A stretch of DNA of 64,000 nt from Heterobilharzia americana (lineage: Eukaryota > Platyhelminthes > Trematoda > Strigeidida > Schistosomatidae), in NCBI GenBank assembly GCA_944470555.2, contig CALYCZ020000353.1, positions 62,001 to 126,000 of the forward strand, in the 5' to 3' direction. Positions 11,398 to 23,631 of the stretch are shown here, piece by piece. The position numbers and the translations under genes are program-made. Position 1 is the first letter of the stretch. Each line of letters begins with the position of its first letter. Under the pieces are notes generated by a model. That model had not been told where the DNA came from and did no database searches. It saw nothing but the letters and a program-made list of their open reading frames with translations.

Positions 11398-12188
11398 TTT
11401 ATAGATATATAGAGATATATAATATTTAAAGACTGGAGTCCCCGAGAAACATTTAATTTCAATAATGAGATGTCAAAATAACAATAATGGTAGCTATAAT
11501 AATGTTGCCTGTCGATGACATAAACGTTGAACAATGCATCAACGTCTGCTTCATGAAAATGGTCGTTTAAATTTGAAAACAAATGACCCAGTACATCTTT
11601 GCTTAGATTCTGAAAACTCCTGTTACCCAGTCACTTTCATTTCACACAATACTCGTAGTTTACAAGATAGTTTCAAAGACAACTACTCTTGCTACATGCT
11701 TCATTTCTCAAACAGGCAATATCGAGGCATCCATGCACCAGCCCATATGCTAGTAGACACGGATCAATTCGGTCAACTCAGCGACACGATAATACATGCA
11801 ACAACACTATTCACACTTATACTCTGACATTTCACAGACCTATGAATGTCATTTGAAGGGAGGAAAAAATTCCATTAATCTCTGCATTACTCAAAAGTGT
11901 TTTTCAAAGTTATTGTTTATTTAAATGAGTTTATAGGTATATTTGATGGTAAAAACGTTTGTCATCTGCCAGAAGACATTCATTGTGCTCACAAGTACGA
12001 CCCAAATATATCAGTAGTAACGTCTCTCAATGAAACACTAAGTGGGTGACTCGGATTCCAATCTAAGGCGGGATATCAATTGCATCGAGGTTCCAGATAC
12101 GCCCTCCTGACAAGTGCCAAGAAGCACGAAACCTAGATAAGGTAGGGCTTCCTGCCGATTGCCTCCAACCAACTAACATGTAATAAAA

Positions 12189-12310
12189 CAGTATTATTTA
12201 CTATTTACTGGATGATATTTCGAACAGAAATTGACTCTTCACATTCATATTAAAGGTTTGAATATGAAGAGTCGATTTCTGTTCGAAACATCATCCAGTA
12301 AAAATACTGT
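12189..12310. repeat. Long near-perfect hairpin, unit 1
   Basis: Arms of roughly 50-57 nt (left from CAGTATTATTTAC, right to AAAATACTG) with a loop of only a few bases around 12251-12256. It recurs at 18380-18501 and 25315-25436. It lies downstream of the PLE coding region (minus sense). PLE terminal repeats can carry hammerhead ribozymes, but I found no CUGAUGA core here, so only the fold is supported. Confidence 0.8.
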
Positions 12311-12570
12311 TCCGGTTCACTGTGCAAAATATCTAACAAACAGACTCTCGAAGAATTCCATACACTATCATAGTGCTCAAGTCCTACGCCTACATTAAGG
12401 TCATCAACTTACCTACTTACCTACTGTATCATGATATGCAATTTTTCAGTAAGAAGTTACAAACAACGAGAAAAAATGTATCTAACCTGTAGTGTTTGAA
12501 ACTGCCTTTTATAGTGATGAAGGGAACCCACTACAATTTATGGCTCTAAGCATATATTATATATAGTGTT

Positions 12571-12745
12571 TTAATTTAGTCGAACTACTAATCATGTGTT
12601 GTGTGGGGTGTGGAACAGTTATCATAGGTTTTAAGTATGTCGAGCCATGAAGATGTTAATTTATATATAGCGGTGGGGATAAAAAAATTCGTCATATGAA
12701 GATGTGTTTTTCAGCCGCATGGAGTCATTTTTGAACAGTGTTCAC
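12571..12745 (-). repeat. pLTR-like direct repeat, copy 1 (unit 1)
   Basis: It shares an ordered set of phrases with 12868-13040 and 15640-15805: (A)TTAATTTAGT...ACTAATCA, ATGAAGATG, GTCATATGAAGA, and a GATTTTT/GTCATTTTT-GTTCA stretch. PLEs are typically bounded by pseudo-LTRs that include tandem partial copies. Two diverged copies lie downstream and one upstream of the PLE coding region, in the same direction. Equivalent positions in units 2 and 3 are 18762-18936 and 25697-25871. Confidence 0.5.
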
Positions 12746-12867
12746 ACACAAGCTGAAGTAAATGATTGAATATTTTCAAATAGGGATCAAAAATAAGACA
12801 TATTGATCGAGGGAATGAATTCATTTTTTGCAATTAGGTATTCGTCTTGAGCTATACATTAGTACAT

Positions 12868-13040
12868 AATTTTACGATTTGATCAAATTAGCATGCGCTT
12901 GGTGGTGTTTGGTGAACATTAATCAAGTTATGAAGATAAAGATTAGCAAGAAAAGGGGAGTTTTTAAAATTGGTTATATGAAGACTTTTATTCTTAGGTA
13001 AATTTAATGATTTTTGATAGGCGTTCAGTCCTAAATTATA
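12868..13040 (-). repeat. pLTR-like direct repeat, copy 2 (unit 1)
   Basis: Shares ATCAAATTA, AATCAAGT.ATGAAGAT, AAAATTGGTTATATGA and CTTAGGTAAAT with 15640-15805. It directly precedes (left of) the PLE 3' coding end. Equivalents: 19059-19231 and 25994-26166. Confidence 0.6.
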
Positions 13041-13127
13041 AGTGATTACGTTATCATGAGGAAGAAAAATGACTACTGACAGAAACAGGAAGGGGAATAG
13101 GTTTACGAATTAATACTAGAATTTACA

Positions 13128-15361
13128 TCATATCAACTGCCACGTTAATGAAAGTGGTCTGACAATCTTCTTTCGAGTGTAAAGGTTAACTTTGTAAAGG
13201 CGAATTGCAACCGCCTCTGCTAGGCCAAGTAAACAAGTGCGTAATCCATATGATAAATTAATTGAGATATGATGAATAATTTTGAAAGCTTTTCTAGCAT
13301 CCACTTGGTGTCCCATGTCAACTAGGTACGCAAGTATGGAGCTCTTTGTTGTTCTAGTTTGTCCCTTGCTCAACCATGATATGTGGTGCTCAAAAGTTCG
13401 GCGATGGAACTGCCTCATTCTACGCCGAATGTAACTAGCTCCACATTAGCAGTTGAACTGATAAATGGACATGGAAGTGGTAGAATTAAGCACTTTGTCT
13501 CTATTTCTTGCACCTAGAATCCCGCGACTCTAGAAGATGGCACATAATTTGGAGGCTGGGAATGCTGTATACAAGACTCTTTTTATGGGTTGTGTGATGA
13601 TCTCACCGGCAATGTCACTCTTAAATTTCAGCTTCAAGAAGATTTGCTTCTTAGGAACTGTTGGCGTTTTTTATTAACCATCGTAACATTCATATGCTTA
13701 GTCAAAAGCTTCGCCTGATAGCCATTCCTACTAAGCAGATCATGGATGGTGGTGAATTCTTCCGTTATAGCATCATCTGGGCGAATAGCTATGGCGCGGT
13801 ATGCTAGGTTCCTTTTGTATTGGAGGGGCAAATCACTAGAGAAGTGTATTGACCTGTAGACGTTGGTTTCTATATACACTTTGTTTCAGAGTTCCACCTA
13901 ACCTTCTTACCAACAAAACATCAAGAAATGGGATACTGTCATTTTCCCCCTCTTCCATTGTGAAGTTGATTGCTGGATGAACTCATTGAGAACAGTATTC
14001 TTGTCAATCTCACTCTTGAGAACTACAAAAGTATCATCCACGTAATAACAATATAATTCTAAACAGCTAATAGTTTCGTTCAGTGAACCATTCGCTAGTT
14101 ATGCCAGAAAACATATGCTAAGAGCGGGCCAACGGGCGACCCCATAGCTACACTATCAGACTGTCTGTAGAGTTCATTGCTGAAAAGGAATTGTGCGTTC
14201 AACGTACACTTCAGAAGTGGTTCTTTCAATATGGAGACTGGAACACCTATTTCCATACCGTGCTTATTAAGTTCGTTGCAAATAAAATCTACTGCCTCCA
14301 TTAAAGGAACATTAGTCAAAAGAGGTGAAACATCATACGTTATCACTAACTTATTATCTACTTTCAGATCCTCAGTCTCTTCAACAAATTCAAAGGTATC
14401 TTTGAGAATTTACTTTACAACTTCTTTGTGGAGAGGCTTCAAGAGTTGGGCTAACCATTTTGCGGTTTGTTTGATACGGAGTGTTTATCATATCGAGAAC
14501 TGGTCGGAGAGGCAGACCGTTTTTATGCAGTTTTGGTAGACCATAAAGTCTAGGTGTAAAGGTTCCAGTGGGTTTGAGCATTTCAAAGGTGCTTTCTGAA
14601 ATGAAACACTGTTGTTTTATCTTTTTTCAGTGATACGGTTAGATGTTTCTCAGTTTTCTCTGTCACATCATCACAAGCGACTAATTCCTGAAATTTACTC
14701 TCATCACTAAGTAAAGCATTCATTTTCTTTATGTAGTCCTTTTTATCCATCAAAACTATTCCTGTTCTTTTATCTGGCTTAATAGTCATGGTATCTGCAT
14801 ACGTTTTAAGCTTTTGCAAAGCTTCTCTGTTTTCTTCGTTAAAATACTCTTTTTACGGTTTCTACTACTCATGTGCTTAAGGCAGGAGTCAACGAGTGTA
14901 GTCTTAAGTCTATCAACGTCTTCACTAGATGATGGTACCAAACCTTCAATCTGTGTACACAAGTTTGCAAACTGCACTTCTGTTTCCATCTTACTGATCG
15001 TATCACGACTGTCACAAAAGTTTGATCCAAGTGAAAAAAACTTCTAATTGTGTATAACATCAGCATCGATACTAGAAAAATTGTGCACAAACTGACCTGG
15101 GTTAGTCGGGAATCTCATCTCTGGTGTTCGATTTTCAAGACTTCTAATCAACTTAATGCGCTTCTTTTCCTTCCATGCATTGACAACATTCTCTACATAA
15201 CTCAAAAATTCCTGTTTTAAATTTTCCGGAAGCCCTTCTACAGCGTGGAATCTCTCTGTAACATTTTTCCACATTTCACCAGAATAAGATAATAGTGAGT
15301 CAACCTCATTCAGAGCATAATGTTTCAGGGCTCTTTCAGTAGGCTGAAACACGAAGCGTCG
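13128..15361 (-). pseudogene. Penelope-like element polyprotein (RT + GIY-YIG endonuclease), unit 1, decayed
   Basis: Read on the minus strand, the PLE order is intact. There is an N-terminal helical region from FVFQPTERALKHYALNE (about 15352), then TGIVLMDKKDYIKKM (about 14770-14720), LYGLPKLHKNGLPLRPVLD (about 14550-14490), ITYDVSPLLTNVPL (motif A, about 14345-14300) and DSVAMGSPVGPLLA (motif B, about 14155-14110). YYVDDTFVVL (motif C; YVDD codons at 14033-14044) and NLAYRAIAI follow. Last is a GIY-YIG-like end with YQFNC*CGASYIRR and QFHRRTFEHHISWL (13480-13360). Stops and frameshifts break it into at least six pieces, but the YVDD box survives. The same breaks occur in units 2 and 3. Family membership (EN+ PLE, the Cercyon/Perere-10 kind known from schistosomes) is inferred from motifs. 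Confidence 0.85.
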
Positions 15362-15639
15362 GAAAAATCTTCAATATTATTTAGGGTAACACATCGTTGA
15401 AATCCATTTGTCGATAAAATCTACAGTAACACCTTGGCATAAGAGAGCCTTGCGTTGTACTTCAGTTACTCATTGAGAAACTTTGACGCAATTCGATGCT
15501 GAAAAGGCTTCAGCACACTGAATATTTCCATAAAGATATTTAGAAAAAGACTGACCGAGCGAACAATTGAACAAATATATTCCTTTTCAATCACATCTTC
15601 GTCACGGGCTCTACGCTAATATTTACTTTCACAGTTTAA

Positions 15640-15805
15640 TCAAATTACTAATCAAGTGGTGAATAATAATCATAGACATTGTGTACGTCAAACAAGTCAT
15701 GAAGATGATGATTTAGAAATGAAGGTGGAGTTGTTATAAAATTGGTTGGTTATATGAGGAAGTTAAATCTTAGGTAAATGGAGCGATTTTTCATGTTTGT
15801 TCAGT
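15640..15805 (-). repeat. pLTR-like direct repeat, copy 3, upstream of the PLE frame (unit 1)
   Basis: Same phrases as 12868-13040 (TTTAATCAAATTACTAATCAAGT, GTCATGAAGATGATGATT, AAAATTGGTTGGTTATATGAGG, CTTAGGTAAATGGAGCGATTTTT). Equivalents: 21831-21996 and 28766-28931. Confidence 0.6.
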
Positions 15806-15876
15806 CAGTTTATTACTGAACACTCACTCATTCACCTAACAATAAATCTCTTCATATAACCAATTTTAATAACTCC
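15727..15876. repeat. Imperfect hairpin at the PLE upstream repeat (unit 1)
   Basis: GGAGTTGTTATAAAATTGGT at the left is mirrored by ACCAATTTTAATAACTCC at the right, and the middle (CTTAGGTAAATG / CATTCACCTAA) also pairs imperfectly. So part of the pLTR is present in inverted form next to the direct copy. It occurs in all three units. Confidence 0.6.
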
Positions 15877-15907
15877 ATTCATTATTACTTATTCACATCG
15901 TTATTTC

Positions 15908-15936
15908 TAGATCATCATCATCATCATCATCATCAT
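15908..15936. repeat. (ATC)n microsatellite, unit 1
   Basis: Eight to nine ATC/CAT triplets. The tract has the same length in unit 2 (about 22100-22127) and is shorter in unit 3 (29038-29056). It is one of the few length differences among the units. Confidence 0.9.
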
Positions 15937-16849
15937 GTTCATGATTTATTTACGAGTGAATTGAAGTGAATCGAGAAGATCGAGTCGTGAATGTGTATAC
16001 CTTGAGATGCACAATGTTTATTGCACTGCAAGCGCTCAATAAAATCCAGGTGAGCATAAGCAATTGTGATACATTAGCATAGCGAGGCCACAATACACTG
16101 AGGGCGACCAACTCAGTTTATGTGAGTGATCAAGTACTCGTGCAACTGGCACACTGAACAGTGAGTGAATATCATATCAGAGTACTCGAGTGAACAGCAC
16201 TGGTGTTAGAAACGCGGAGTGCTGGATTTCGGTTATATTGAAGGGGGATTTTCATGCAAAATAAGCAAAGCACTTACCGTCTGGTGTAGCCTTACTAGTG
16301 TTTTTACCACGAACAGTTTCAGCTCAATTCTCGTTTAGACATGCGTGCTTTCTTTGTGATTCGTGGCTGCTTGCGATCACTCATAGCACTATCTGACGGG
16401 CCATCATCTGACATCGATGATATCTTGTTCAGATGTAGAAAGTACTGTGATTACATTGGTGTGATCATGGGTGATGATAATTTATGCTCTAAACGTCATC
16501 CTGCAGATAATACTGTATCACACAGTGTGCTTTTCATATATTCCGAATGAATATGATACGAACGCTTAACTGACAGGCGACTTCGTACGTAAGAGCCACC
16601 GAATGCAATCCGGGACGAACTGAGAAGAGGACCGAAGCTGGTTGGGAGCGAATAACGGTCAGTTAATTCAAAAAACAGGTGAGTTTGTATGCACATGAAA
16701 CATGACCTTGTCTGATAACTGGACAATAACATAGTAAGCGCAAGGATTAACCAATCAGCGAATTACATTACAAATGGGGGCAGAAAATAAGCTATTAGTC
16801 ACGCTGTAGAAATGGTGTGAGAATGACAAGTTGAAAGTGTTAAAATCAA

Positions 16850-17577
16850 GGTTGGGCATAGGGCTAGCAACCCTACCCCGTAAAACAAATCTAACCGCTA
16901 AAGAAACTTCAAAGCACAAACAAAATATAAAAAATGAAAACAAACTTATACCCCGCTGGAATCGGAGAGGCGAAATGACGCCAGTTGGTGAAAGCCTTCG
17001 GGAAGCCGATTGGCCGACGTGTCTTCTCTCGATGAAAGCGAAAGTAAACGTGGGGACATGGAATGTCCGTACGATGTTTGAACCCAGTAAGGCAGCCCAG
17101 ATTGCAAAGGAGATGAGAAGGTATCACATCGAAGTGCTTGGGATTTGCGAGAGCAGATGGAATGGAAGTGGACTCTCCAAACTATCAACTGGAGAATCAA
17201 TAATCTACTCCGGTCACCCAGACGACAACCACGAGCACACTGAGGGAGTGGCTATCATGATGTTCTCAAGAGCATCGAAGGCTCTCATGCAGTGGGAACC
17301 AATCTCCTCCAGGATCATGACAGCAAGATTCAACTCAAAAGGAAGAAAGGTCACAATCATACAATGTTATGCACCTACAAATAATGCAGAGCAAGAGAAA
17401 AAGGAGGATTTCTACAGACAACTTCAATCAAAACTGCACAAGACCACATCTCAGTTGGCGATATCAAAATCCCAATGGGTGGGGCGACATGAATGCCAAA
17501 CTGGGAGGGGACAACACGGGAAGAGAACTAACCATGGGTCGAGAGGCGCTAGGTGAAATGAATGAGAATGGAGAATT
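16850..17577 (+). mobile_element. RTE 5' fragment between units 1 and 2
   Basis: Nearly identical to the first ~710 bp of the complete RTE at 39680-42877 (starting at its GTTGGGCATAGGG), covering the ORF start and most of the endonuclease (VNVGTWNVRTMFEP, ICESRWNGSG, IIQCYAPTNNAEQ). The frame is lost near 17450, where the intact copy's ACGTCAGTTGG region is altered by small insertions. It ends at AATGGAGAATT and passes directly into ATATATATAG of unit 2. It lacks the RT and 3' tail, which is the reverse of the usual 5' truncation of LINEs. Confidence 0.9.
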
Positions 17578-18379
17578 ATATATATAGATTTAGAGATATA
17601 TAGAGATATATAATATTCAAAGACTGGAGTCCCCGAGAAACATTTAATTTCAATAATGAGATGTCAAAATAACAATAATGGTAGCTATAATAATGTTGCC
17701 TGTCGATGACATAAACGTTGAACAATGCATCAACGTCTGCTTCATGAAAATGGTAGTTTAAATTTGAAAACAAATGACCCAGTACATCTTTGCTTAGATT
17801 CTGAAAACTCCGGTTACCCAGTCACTTTCATTTCACACAATACTCGTAGTTTACAAGATAGTTTCAAAGACAACCACTCTTGCTACATGCTTCATTTCTC
17901 AAACAGGCAATATCGAGGCATCCATGCACCAGCCCATATGCTAGTAGACACGGATCAATTCGGTCAACTCAGCGACACGATAATACATGCAACAACACTA
18001 TTCACACTTATACTCTGACATTTCACAGACCTATGAATGTCATTTGAAGGGAGGAAAAAATTCCATTAATCTCTGCATTACTCAAAAGTGTTTTTCAAAG
18101 TTATTGTTTATTTAAATGAGTTTATAGGTATATTTGATGGTAAAAACGTTTGTCATCTGCCAGAAGACATTCATTGTGCTCACAAGTACGACCCAAATAT
18201 ATCAGTAGTAACGTCTCTCAATGAAACACTAAGTGGGTGACTCGGATTCCAATCTAAGGCGGGATATCAATTGCATCGAGGTTCCAGATACGCCCTCCTG
18301 ACAAGTGCCAAGAAGCACGAAACCTAGATAAGGTAGGGCTTCCTGCCGATTGCCTCCAACCAACTAATATGTAATAAAA

Positions 18380-18501
18380 CAGTATTATTTACTGTTTACT
18401 GGATGATATTTCGAACAGAAATTGACTCTTCACATTCATATTAAAGGTTTGAATATGAAGAGTCGATTTCTGTTCGAAACATCATCCAGTAAAAATACTG
18501 T
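18380..18501. repeat. Long hairpin, unit 2
   Basis: Same hairpin as 12189-12310. One substitution in the left arm (ACTGTTTACTGG here against ACTATTTACTGG in unit 1). Confidence 0.75.
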
Positions 18502-19318
18502 TCCGGTTCACTGTGCAAAATATCTAACAAACAGACTCTCGAAGAATTCCATACACTATCATAGTGCTCAAGTCCTACGCCTACATTAAGGTCATCAACT
18601 TACCTACTTACCTACTGTATCATGATATGCAATTTTTCAGTAAGAAGTTACAAACAACGAGAAAAAATGTATCTAACCTGTAGTGTTTGAAACTGCCTTT
18701 TATAGTGATGAAGGGAACCCACTACAATTTATGGCTCTAAGCATATATTATATATAGTGTTTTAATTTAGTCGAACTACTAATCATGTGTTGTGTGGGGT
18801 GTGGAACAGTTATCATAGGTTTTAAGTATGTCGAGCCATGAAGATGTTAATTTATATATAGCGGTGGGGATAAAAAAATTCGTCATATGAAGATGTGTTT
18901 TTCAGCCGCATGGAGTCATTTTTGAACAGTGTTCACACACAAGCTGAAGTAAATGATTGAATATTTTCAAATAGGGATCAAAAATAAGACATATTGATCG
19001 AGGGAATGAATTCATTTTTTGCAATTAGGTATTCGTCTTGAGCTATACATTAGTACATAATTTTACGATTTGATCAAATTAGCATGCGCTTGGTGGTGTT
19101 TGGTGAACATTAATCAAGTTATGAAGATAAAGATTAGCAAGAAAAGGGGAGTTTTTAAAATTGGTTATATGAAGACTTTTATTCTTAGGTAAATTTAATG
19201 ATTTTTGATAGGCGTTCAGTCCTAAATTATAAGTGATTACGTTATCATGAGGAAGAAAAATGACTACTGACAGAAACAGGAAGGGGAATAGGTTTACGAA
19301 TTAATACTAGAATTTACA

Positions 19319-21552
19319 TCATATCAACTGCCACGTTAATGAAAGTGGTCTGACAATCTTCTTTCGAGTGTAAAGGTTAACTTTGTAAAGGCGAATTGCA
19401 ACCGCCTCTGCTAGGCCAAGTAAACAAGTGCGTAATCCATATGATAAATTAATTGAGATATGATGAATAATTTTGAAAGCTTTTCTAGCATCCACTTGGT
19501 GTCCCATGTCAACTAGGTACGCAAGTATGGAGCTCTTTGTTGTTCTAGTTTGTCCCTTGCTCAACCATGATATGTGGTGCTCAAAAGTTCGGCGATGGAA
19601 CTGCCTCATTCTACGCCGAATGTAACTAGCTCCACATTAGCAGTTGAACTGATAAATGGACATGGAAGTGGTAGAATTAAGCACTTTGTCTCTATTTCTT
19701 GCACCTAGAATCCCGCGACTCTAGAAGATGGCACATAGTTTGGAGGCTGGGAATGCTGTATACAAGACTCTTTTTATGGGTTGTGTGATGATCTCACCGG
19801 CAATGTCACTCTTAAATTTCAGCTTCAAGAAGATTTGCTTCTTAGGAACTGTTGGCGTTTTTTATTAACCATCGTAACATTCATATGCTTAGTCAAAAGC
19901 TTCGCCTGATAGCCATTCCTACTAAGCAGATCATGGATGGTGGTGAATTCTTCCGTTATAGCATCATCTGGGCGAATAGCTATGGCGCGGTATGCTAGGT
20001 TCCTTTTGTATTGGAGGGGCAAATCACTAGAGAAGTGTATTGACCTGTAGACGTTGGTTTCTACATACACTTTGTTTCAGAGTTCCACCTAACCTTCTTA
20101 CCAACAAAACATCAAGAAATGGGATACTGTCATTTTCCCCCTCTTCCATTGTGAAGTTGATTGCTGGATGAACTCATTGAGAACAGTATTCTTGTCAATC
20201 TCACTCTTGAGAACTACAAAAGTATCATCCACGTAATAACAATATAATTCTAAACAGCTAATAGTTTCGTTCAGTGAACCATTCGCTAGTTATGCCAGAA
20301 AACATATGCTAAGAGCGGGCCAACGGGCGACCCCATAGCTACACTATCAGACTGTCTGTAGAGTTCATTGCTGAAAAGGAATTGTGCGTTCAACGTACAC
20401 TTCAGAAGTGGTTCTTTCAATATGGAGACTGGAACACCTATTTCCATACCGTGCTTATTAAGTTCGTTGCAAATAAAATCTACTGCCTCCATTAAAGGAA
20501 CATTAGTCAAAAGAGGTGAAACATCATACGTTATCACTAACTTATTATCTACTTTCAGATCCTCAGTCTCTTCAACAAATTCAAAGGTATCTTTGAGAAT
20601 TTACTTTACAACTTCTTTGTGGAGAGGCTTCAAGAGTTGGGCTAACCATTTTGCGGTTTGTTTGATACGGAGTGTTTATCATATCGAGAACTGGTCGGAG
20701 AGGCAGACCGTTTTTATGCAGTTTTGGTAGACCATAAAGTCTAGGTGTAAAGGTTCCAGTGGGTTTGAGCATTTCAAAGGTGCTTTCTGAAATGAAACAC
20801 TGTTGTTTTATCTTTTTTCAGTGATACGGTTAGATGTTTCTCAGTTTTCTCTGTCACATCATCACAAGCGACTAATTCCTGAAATTTACTCTCATCACTA
20901 AGTAAAGCATTCATTTTCTTTATGTAGTCCTTTTTATCCATCAAAACTATTCCTGTTCTTTTATCTGGCTTAATAGTCATGGTATCTGCATACGTTTTAA
21001 GCTTTTGCAAAGCTTCTCTGTTTTCTTCGTTAAAATACTCTTTTTACGGTTTCTACTACTCATGTGCTTAAGGCAGGAGTCAACGAGTGTAGTCTTAAGT
21101 CTATCAACGTCTTCACTAGATGATGGTACCAAACCTTCAATCTGTGTACACAAGTTTGCAAACTGCACTTCTGTTTCCATCTTACTGATCGTATCACGAC
21201 TGTCACAAAAGTTTGATCCAAGTGAAAAAAACTTCTAATTGTGTATAACATCAGCATCGATACTAGAAAAATTGTGCACAAACTGACCTGGGTTAGTCGG
21301 GAATCTCATCTCTGGTGTTCGATTTTCAAGACTTCTAATCAACTTAATGCGCTTCTTTTCCTTCCATGCATTGACAACATTCTCTACATAACTCAAAAAT
21401 TCCTGTTTTAAATTTTCCGGAAGCCCTTCTACAGCGTGGAATCTCTCTGTAACATTTTTCCACATTTCACCAGAATAAGATAATAGTGAGTCAACCTCAT
21501 TCAGAGCATAATGTTTCAGGGCTCTTTCAGTAGGCTGAAACACGAAGCGTCG
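19319..21552 (-). pseudogene. Penelope-like polyprotein, unit 2, decayed
   Basis: Carries every stop and frameshift of the unit 1 copy at the same relative positions, and the same surviving YVDD box (20224-20235). One visible replacement (V for I in MYVETNVYRS, near 20070). The shared lesions show that it was copied after decay. Confidence 0.85.
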
Positions 21553-23391
21553 GAAAAATCTTCAATATTATTTAGGGTAACACATCGTTGAAATCCATTT
21601 GTCGATAAAATCTACAGTAACACCTTGGCATAAGAGAGCCTTGCGTTGTACTTCAGTTACTCATTGAGAAACTTTGACGCAATTCGATGCTGAAAAGGCT
21701 TCAGCACACTGAATATTTCCATAAAGATATTTAGAAAAAGACTGACCGAGCGAACAATTGAACAAATATATTCCTTTTCAATCACATCTTCGTCACGGGC
21801 TCTACGCTAATATTTACTTTCACAGTTTAATCAAATTACTAATCAAGTGGTGAATAATAATCATAGACATTGTGTACGTCAAACAAGTCATGAAGATGAT
21901 GATTTAGAAATGAAGGTGGAGTTGTTATAAAATTGGTTGGTTATATGAGGAAGTTAAATCTTAGGTAAATGGAGCGATTTTTCATGTTTGTTCAGTCAGT
22001 TTATTACTGAACACTCACTCATTCACCTAACAATAAATCTCTTCATATAACCAATTTTAATAACTCCATTCATTATTACTTATTCACATCGTTATTTCTA
22101 GATCATCATCATCATCATCATCATCATGTTCATGATTTATTTACGAGTGAATTGAAGTGAATCGAGAAGATCGAGTCGTGAATGTGTATACCTTGAGATG
22201 CACAATGTTTATTGCACTGCAAGCGCTCAATAAAATCCAGGTGAGCATAAGCAATTGTGATACATTAGCATAGCGAGGCCACAATACACTGAGGGCGACC
22301 AACTCAGTTTATGTGAGTGATCAAGTACTCGTGCAACTGGCACACTGAACAGTGAGTGAATATCATATCAGAGTACTCGAGTGAACAGCACTGGTGTTAG
22401 AAACGCGGAGTGCTGGATTTCGGTTATATTGAAGGGGGATTTTCATGCAAAATAAGCAAAGCACTTACCGTCTGGTGTAGCCTTACTAGTGTTTTTACCA
22501 CGAACAGTTTCAGCTCAATTCTCGTTTAGACATGCGTGCTTTCTTTGTGATTCGTGGCTGCTTGCGATCACTCATAGCACTATCTGACGGGCCATCATCT
22601 GACATCGATGATATCTTGTTCAGATGTAGAAAGTACTGTGATTACATTGGTGTGATCATGGGTGATGATAATTTATGCTCTAAACGTCATCCTGCAGATA
22701 ATACTGTATCACACAGTGTGCTTTTCATATATTCCGAATGAATATGATACGAACGCTTAACTGACAGGCGACTTCGTACGTAAGAGCCACCGAATGCAAT
22801 CCGGGACGAACTGAGAAGAGGACCGAAGCTGGTTGGGAGCGAATAACGGTCAGTTAATTCAAAAAACAGGTGAGTTTGTATGCACATGAAACATGACCTT
22901 GTCTGATAACTGGACAATAACATAGTAAGCGCAAGGATTAACCAATCAGCGAATTACATTACAAATGGGGGCAGAAAATAAGCTATTAGTCACGCTGTAG
23001 AAATGGTGTGAGAATGACAAGTTGAAAGTGTTAAAATCAATAACAATGTTTTATGTGGGACTGGGCCTTATAACGAATCTTTTCCAAAATGAAAGCATTA
23101 ATACTTTCGATTTCTGTTATCCAGTTGGAAACGCTTTCCATCCTTACATGTTGTAGGTAAGTGCTCCTTGTAGATGTTTGTTTCAGGCTTTTTCATCGTC
23201 CTTGGTAATTTATCAATATTCGGATGAAATATATACAGAAGAATAATCGGATAATGAACAGAAAGTTAACGAATGAAGGCAGGATTGGCCTTTAGTTTAC
23301 TGAATGCCATTGGAGAAGTAATGCTAAAACATATTCTTCCAGAATGCTTAGTTCAGGTTTGATCAACTTTATTTCAACAGCCTCCACTATG

Positions 23392-23631
23392 TTAAGCGGG
23401 GGTTGGTGAGCTACACTTGGTGGTTTTTAGACTACGATTAATGACACTGAAAGCTTCAGTAACATCTATGAGATGTCTTCTATCGACTAGGTACTCTGGG
23501 ACTGAACTTTTCTCCAGTTTCACTTCGCCCTTTCGGAACCAAGCTAGTAAATGCTGTCGTATCCAGGGACGCACCTGCCTAGTCGTACTCCCTGTGTAAC
23601 TAGTTCTACAGGAACGGTTAAATTCATACAT
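23392..23631 (-). pseudogene. GIY-YIG endonuclease end of a second PLE family (unit 2)
   Basis: The minus-strand 79-codon frame reads [19 protein letters not shown] then [15 protein letters not shown] and SSVPEYLVDRRHLID. This is the layout of a PLE GIY-YIG C-terminus (conserved C..C before the SY.G motif, then the R..H helix and an E/H-containing end). It differs strongly from the GIY-YIG region at 19319-19670, so it comes from another PLE family. RT sequence is not present upstream. It is absent from unit 1, where a deletion removed it. Confidence 0.65.

Larger units (their letters stand above)
11280..16849. repeat. Array unit 1 (about 5.6 kb, right end deleted)
   Basis: The unit starts at ACTATCATAATCCAGCC, runs through a (TA)n tract, a 97-codon open frame, tandem pLTR-like repeats and the decayed minus-strand PLE, and stops abruptly in GTTAAAATCAA. 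Units 2 and 3 continue past this point for about 600 bp. Here an RTE fragment follows directly, with a 2-bp overlap (AA) at the junction that suggests a deletion. The other units are nearly identical over their shared length. Confidence 0.85.

Noticed and set aside
11247..11582. Frame encoding a long Tyr-Ile repeat
   Set aside because: Translation of the (TA)n microsatellite.
11534..11827. 97-codon plus-strand frame present in every array unit (also 17725, 24660, 30837)
   Set aside because: No known domain and it lies opposite the PLE direction; conservation is explained by recent duplication, not selection.
12189..12310. Hammerhead ribozyme in the array hairpin
   Set aside because: GAAAC-like words occur next to the arm, but no CUGAUGA core and no three-stem fold could be laid out.
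14177..14539. 120-codon plus-strand frame repeated three times
   Set aside because: Antisense shadow of the PLE reverse transcriptase.
16341..16550. 69-codon frame in the array units
   Set aside because: No recognisable family; kept only by duplication of the unit.
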